A DNA stretch of 64,000 nt from Cryptomeria japonica (Eukaryota > Streptophyta > Pinopsida > Cupressales > Cupressaceae). Made by a program: the position numbers and the translations under genes. The stretch is from assembly GCF_030272615.1 (NCBI RefSeq), contig NC_081409.1:915349340-915413339 (forward strand), in the 5' to 3' direction. The notes under the pieces are model-generated. The model did no database searches. It was not told the origin of the DNA and saw only the letters and a list, made by a program, of their open reading frames with translations. This document shows positions 61,169 through 64,000 of this stretch, one piece after another (positions within the stretch are counted from its first letter, which is position 1; each line of letters starts with the position of its first letter).

Positions 61169-63424
61169 TTAAGGGTTTGTTGCTCTTGCAGCAAAAGGAA
61201 ATTTTTTTATTTTTGCTGAAACTCTAAAATCACCAACAGTGTCCTGTCCTTTTCCCTTGGAAGGCAAATTCCAATAAAATCCTTTCATTTTCTCCAACCT
61301 GGACCATCTTGCTGTTTCTTCCACAACTGCATCATAATTTTGTTCTATTGGTTGGCATGCCAAAAGTGGCCACATAAGGATCGGAGGCTAAAAGATTAAT
61401 GGCAACCAGTTATTGGATTTTTCCCTGCCTAGCTATATGTACCTAGAGGCTCTCTGTATAGCTGCATGAAAATTCTGTAATGAGTAGGGTTCTCCCAGTT
61501 TTAAATGATCTGGTAGATGATTCCAGTGTTGAGTTAGCCCCTCTAGTGCAGTTGTCCTATGGGTCTGAACCAATTGCTCATACACTTGATAGACTTCCTC
61601 TCTCATTGGAAGTACTATCTTACTAACATCATCTCTTATTAGCAACTTTTGCCAATCATAATACAAAACCCTGGGTGCTTCTGATTCCCTCCTCAATGGC
61701 AATGGATAGTCAAGTTCTAAATTTTCAAACTCCCTAGCTTGTGGTCCTATAATCATCTCATTTTGGATCCAAGACATTAGAGCTTTGAGATGGATATCTC
61801 CAATATACAACAAAGGATTCCATTCTCTGTCTTGGGGTACAGCATAGTTATGTAAATATAATTCACATAACAAATTCCTTACAGCATGTGGGGAGGTTTG
61901 ATAAGCATGATAGAATTCCTTAGGTGTTTCCAAGGATGGATTAAGGTCCCTTATAATGCGGTTTAGGCTGAAATTTAGATACCGTTCTTTCAAATGCACT
62001 GCATAAATTCTTGGGGGAGCCCTATACTGCATTATCTCAGGAACCATACCATAAATCTCTTCTACCTTAGCTTCCAATTCCTTAATTCTATTATCTTTCT
62101 TTTCAATATCTTTCTGCTCCTTATTAATTATCCCTTGCAACCTATCCTTCTCTATTGCCCATTGCCTAAAAAATGTTAAAAGCAATTGATAAACTAGTTA
62201 GGGATAAAGGAGTTCTAATAGATCCTACCTTAGGTCATGGGATTTCTTCAACAAACTCCTCATTCTGAGTTGACATACCTCCCACATTTTCTTCAGGTTG
62301 CTATAGAACATTATCAACAATCTCCTCACATTACAATGCCACTGAAGCAAGATTTTCTAGCTTATCCATTACAACTTCTTCCTGAATTTCTTCTTGGATT
62401 TCTTCTTCCACAAGGTTTTCTTGCATTTCCTCTTCCACAGGGTTTTCTTGCATTTCCTTCTCTGCAGCATCTTCTTCTTCTGAAGTTTCTACTGCAATAA
62501 CCTCTGCTGGATTACTAACAGGTTGAGCCTTCTGTGTCCTCCTTCTTGTTCTCCTTACATACACTTTTGAAACAGATGCAGGAGTTTTTGCTTTTGATTG
62601 ATGCCTCTTGGCTGCAGGAGGAATATGTGCTTCCTGCATCGGGATAACAAATTCCTCATCTAATTCATCATTTTCCAATTCTTTTCCTTCCCTTTGCAAA
62701 ACAGGTGAATCTCTTTGAAGAGAGGTAGAGGGTTGTCCTTTGATTGACTCTACTTCAATATTTTCTTCTATAATAATTGCAGCTCTTTCAGCAACGAGCA
62801 AACCCTCATCTTCACCAAAAAGATCTTCTGCAACAATCTCTTCTTCAACCGACGGATTATTTTCAATAGGGGCCTCATCAACCCTAAATTGCAAAATATC
62901 CTCAAACACACCCCATTCCATTTGTGAAACATCTCTCAGGGACCATTGTACTAGCAACTTCACCAGTCCATGATGGCTAACAAAGTGATTTCCATATTTT
63001 TTAGTCTCCTTAGCACTTATAGAAATGAGATGATACAAGAAATTTGGGGCATTAACTCGCCGGTCATGGCGCAGATGACATAGTAACTTGAAGTGAGGTG
63101 AATGGAGATTCAAATACCGTCCTTCACATGTAATATATTTCATAATATACAGAGCTACCTGAGGCCAATGTGTTGGCAAAGAAACCCTTCTAGTCCCTTG
63201 CCTATCCACCATTAAGGGTCTGTCAGTAGAAATTGTGAACTCTGCCCTGGCACTCCTTGCATCCTTTGATTTCGGAAAGAGTTCTCCTTCCTGCAGCAAC
63301 CTTGTGACCTCTGCAATTCGCTGCTCTGTAGCAATTACCCTCAACCCTTTAACTATAGCTTCTCCTTCATCAAAAGAATGCATAAATTCCGCAACTATTT
63401 CGTTGTTGAAATCCCTGATTTTTC
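61169..63424 (-). pseudogene. Accessory protein with transposon-associated N-terminal domain and coiled coil
   Basis: From about 63424 (RDFNNEIVAEF before the ATG at 63383) one frame runs to TAA 62331. Its N-terminal domain has QRIAEVTRLLQEGELF, HWPQVALYIMKYITCEGRYLNL, HFKLLCHLRHDRR, LYHLISISAKE and SHHGLVKLLVQWSL. An acidic linker, a basic stretch (RRTRRRTQK) and a VEEEMQEN repeat follow. In another frame come NLKKMWEVCQLRMRSLL, a short intron candidate (62166-62228), then QWAIEKDRLQGIINKEQ and a folded part to TAG 61433, TAG near 61397 and TAA 61169. The N-terminal part is homologous to the frames at 33.3 kb and 37.8 kb (WP.V...IM.YIT..GRY, HF..L.H.R). It resembles the general layout of the putative plant transposon protein family, from memory only. 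Confidence 0.65.
62166..62228 (-). other. Candidate 63-bp intron
   Basis: On the minus strand AAG|GTAGGA starts and a T-rich stretch with TTTTTTAG|GCAATGG ends the segment. Removing it joins SHDLR to QWAIEKDRLQ in one frame and gives a continuous coiled-coil pattern, whereas retaining it puts stops in the frame. 63 bp is short for a plant intron. Confidence 0.4.
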
Positions 63425-64000
63425 AAGAAATAATATAGCCAACCGTGATTTTGGAAATAATGCACACAGACAACATCCTGCAGCAACCCTTCATGGACCG
63501 TTGGTTCATGGAAAATTAGATCACCACCCATCTTTGACTCTGATACTTCCGCAGCTTCACCAAAATGTTTGACAGATTCACAAAAACTAAAATCTACATA
63601 TCTTAATTTTGGCAGCAGAACTTATTATTCACTCACGTGAAATAATAATCATCATAAGTAATGTCAGTTAGGAAATCAATTCAGGATAATAAATCTTATA
63701 GGGAAAAAGGACCATAAAGTACCCCCCCAACTTAACCTAGCACATGTCCACACAAGCTGACGAGATTTCGGGTTTAGAGCGGATTAAAACAGGATTAAAA
63801 TCATAATGACCTAATAAATGCATAATTAAAATAAAGTACAATATACACATACCTACAATTGGGCGAAAATGATGGCAAAATGAAATAAAGTGATAGGTAA
63901 GAAAGTGGGATGAAATGTAGTGAATGAAACTTTATGTACAGAGAACAATATTCCCCATGGAAATATTTTATTACGATACGGTAAATAAGTTCACTACAGA
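63425..64000. other. Right edge of window, no gene called
   Basis: AT-rich with a C run near 63723 and a few short frames. It may be the leader or an intron of the minus-strand accessory gene. Nothing specific is recognised. Confidence 0.4.

Larger units (their letters stand above)
56443..64000 (-). mobile_element. 3' portion of another LTR retrotransposon, running out of the window
   Basis: An LTR at 56443-57601 is bounded on the minus strand by TGTTGGC and ending TTCA, next to a purine tract at 57602-57613. It interrupts the Tat-like integrase. Rightward on the minus strand come accessory frames (57936-59943 and 61169-63424) but no gag, RT or integrase up to 64000. Pol may lie beyond the window, or this is a non-autonomous element. 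The PPT form (CCAAAGGGGGAGAT directly before TGTTGGC) resembles SIRE-like Ty1/copia elements. That the right-hand frames belong to the same element is an inference from orientation. Confidence 0.6.

Overview
The window looks like repeat-rich intergenic DNA from a seed plant with a large genome. It is AT-rich, carries nested retrotransposons of plant-only lineages (a Tekay/Del-like chromovirus and a Tat-like Ty3/gypsy element with an extra RNase H), plant LINE relics with DUF4283-type ORF1, an intronless L-type lectin receptor kinase and a lipoxygenase exon. Spacing and repeat content suggest a gymnosperm, but nothing read here proves the species.

Layout. 1-14470: a CT-rich low-complexity tract split by a structurally complete, coding-dead 12.0 kb chromovirus (1328-13353, minus strand) with two LTRs of about 3.6 kb, PBS, PPT and a 5-bp target duplication. 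14948-16810: a near-palindromic foldback element. 20018-22015: the lectin receptor kinase, the only feature here that looks like a host gene, with a local frame lesion. 23143-25945: a broken LINE with ORF1/ORF2 overlap and a foreign insertion. 26411-26618: an orphan lipoxygenase exon. 27487-27926: a second DUF4283 relic. 31870-33604 and 36826-39205: two copies in opposite orientation of a retrotransposed unit encoding an unrecognised accessory protein. The plus copy also carries a LINE-type RNase H just upstream. 47602-50491: a frame of about 960 codons of unknown function, riddled mostly with TAG stops, just upstream of LTR-like sequence and a PBS. 51203-56442: a Tat-like gag-PR-aRNH-RT-RNH-INT region, cut inside integrase. 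56443-64000: the 3' part of another LTR element on the minus strand, with a 1159-bp LTR and several accessory frames but no polymerase in view.

How the parts relate. Most coding sequence belongs to decayed mobile elements. The recurring theme is a family of accessory proteins (helical N-terminal domain, charged linker, coiled-coil C-terminus) found in three places: twice in poly(A)-ended units and once upstream of an LTR. In these frames premature stops are overwhelmingly TAG and indels are rare, as expected if methylated CAG (CHG) sites were deaminated. The best candidates for something undescribed are this family, the RNase H plus accessory frame unit, the PR-aRNH-RT domain order, and the accessory frame placed before the PBS.
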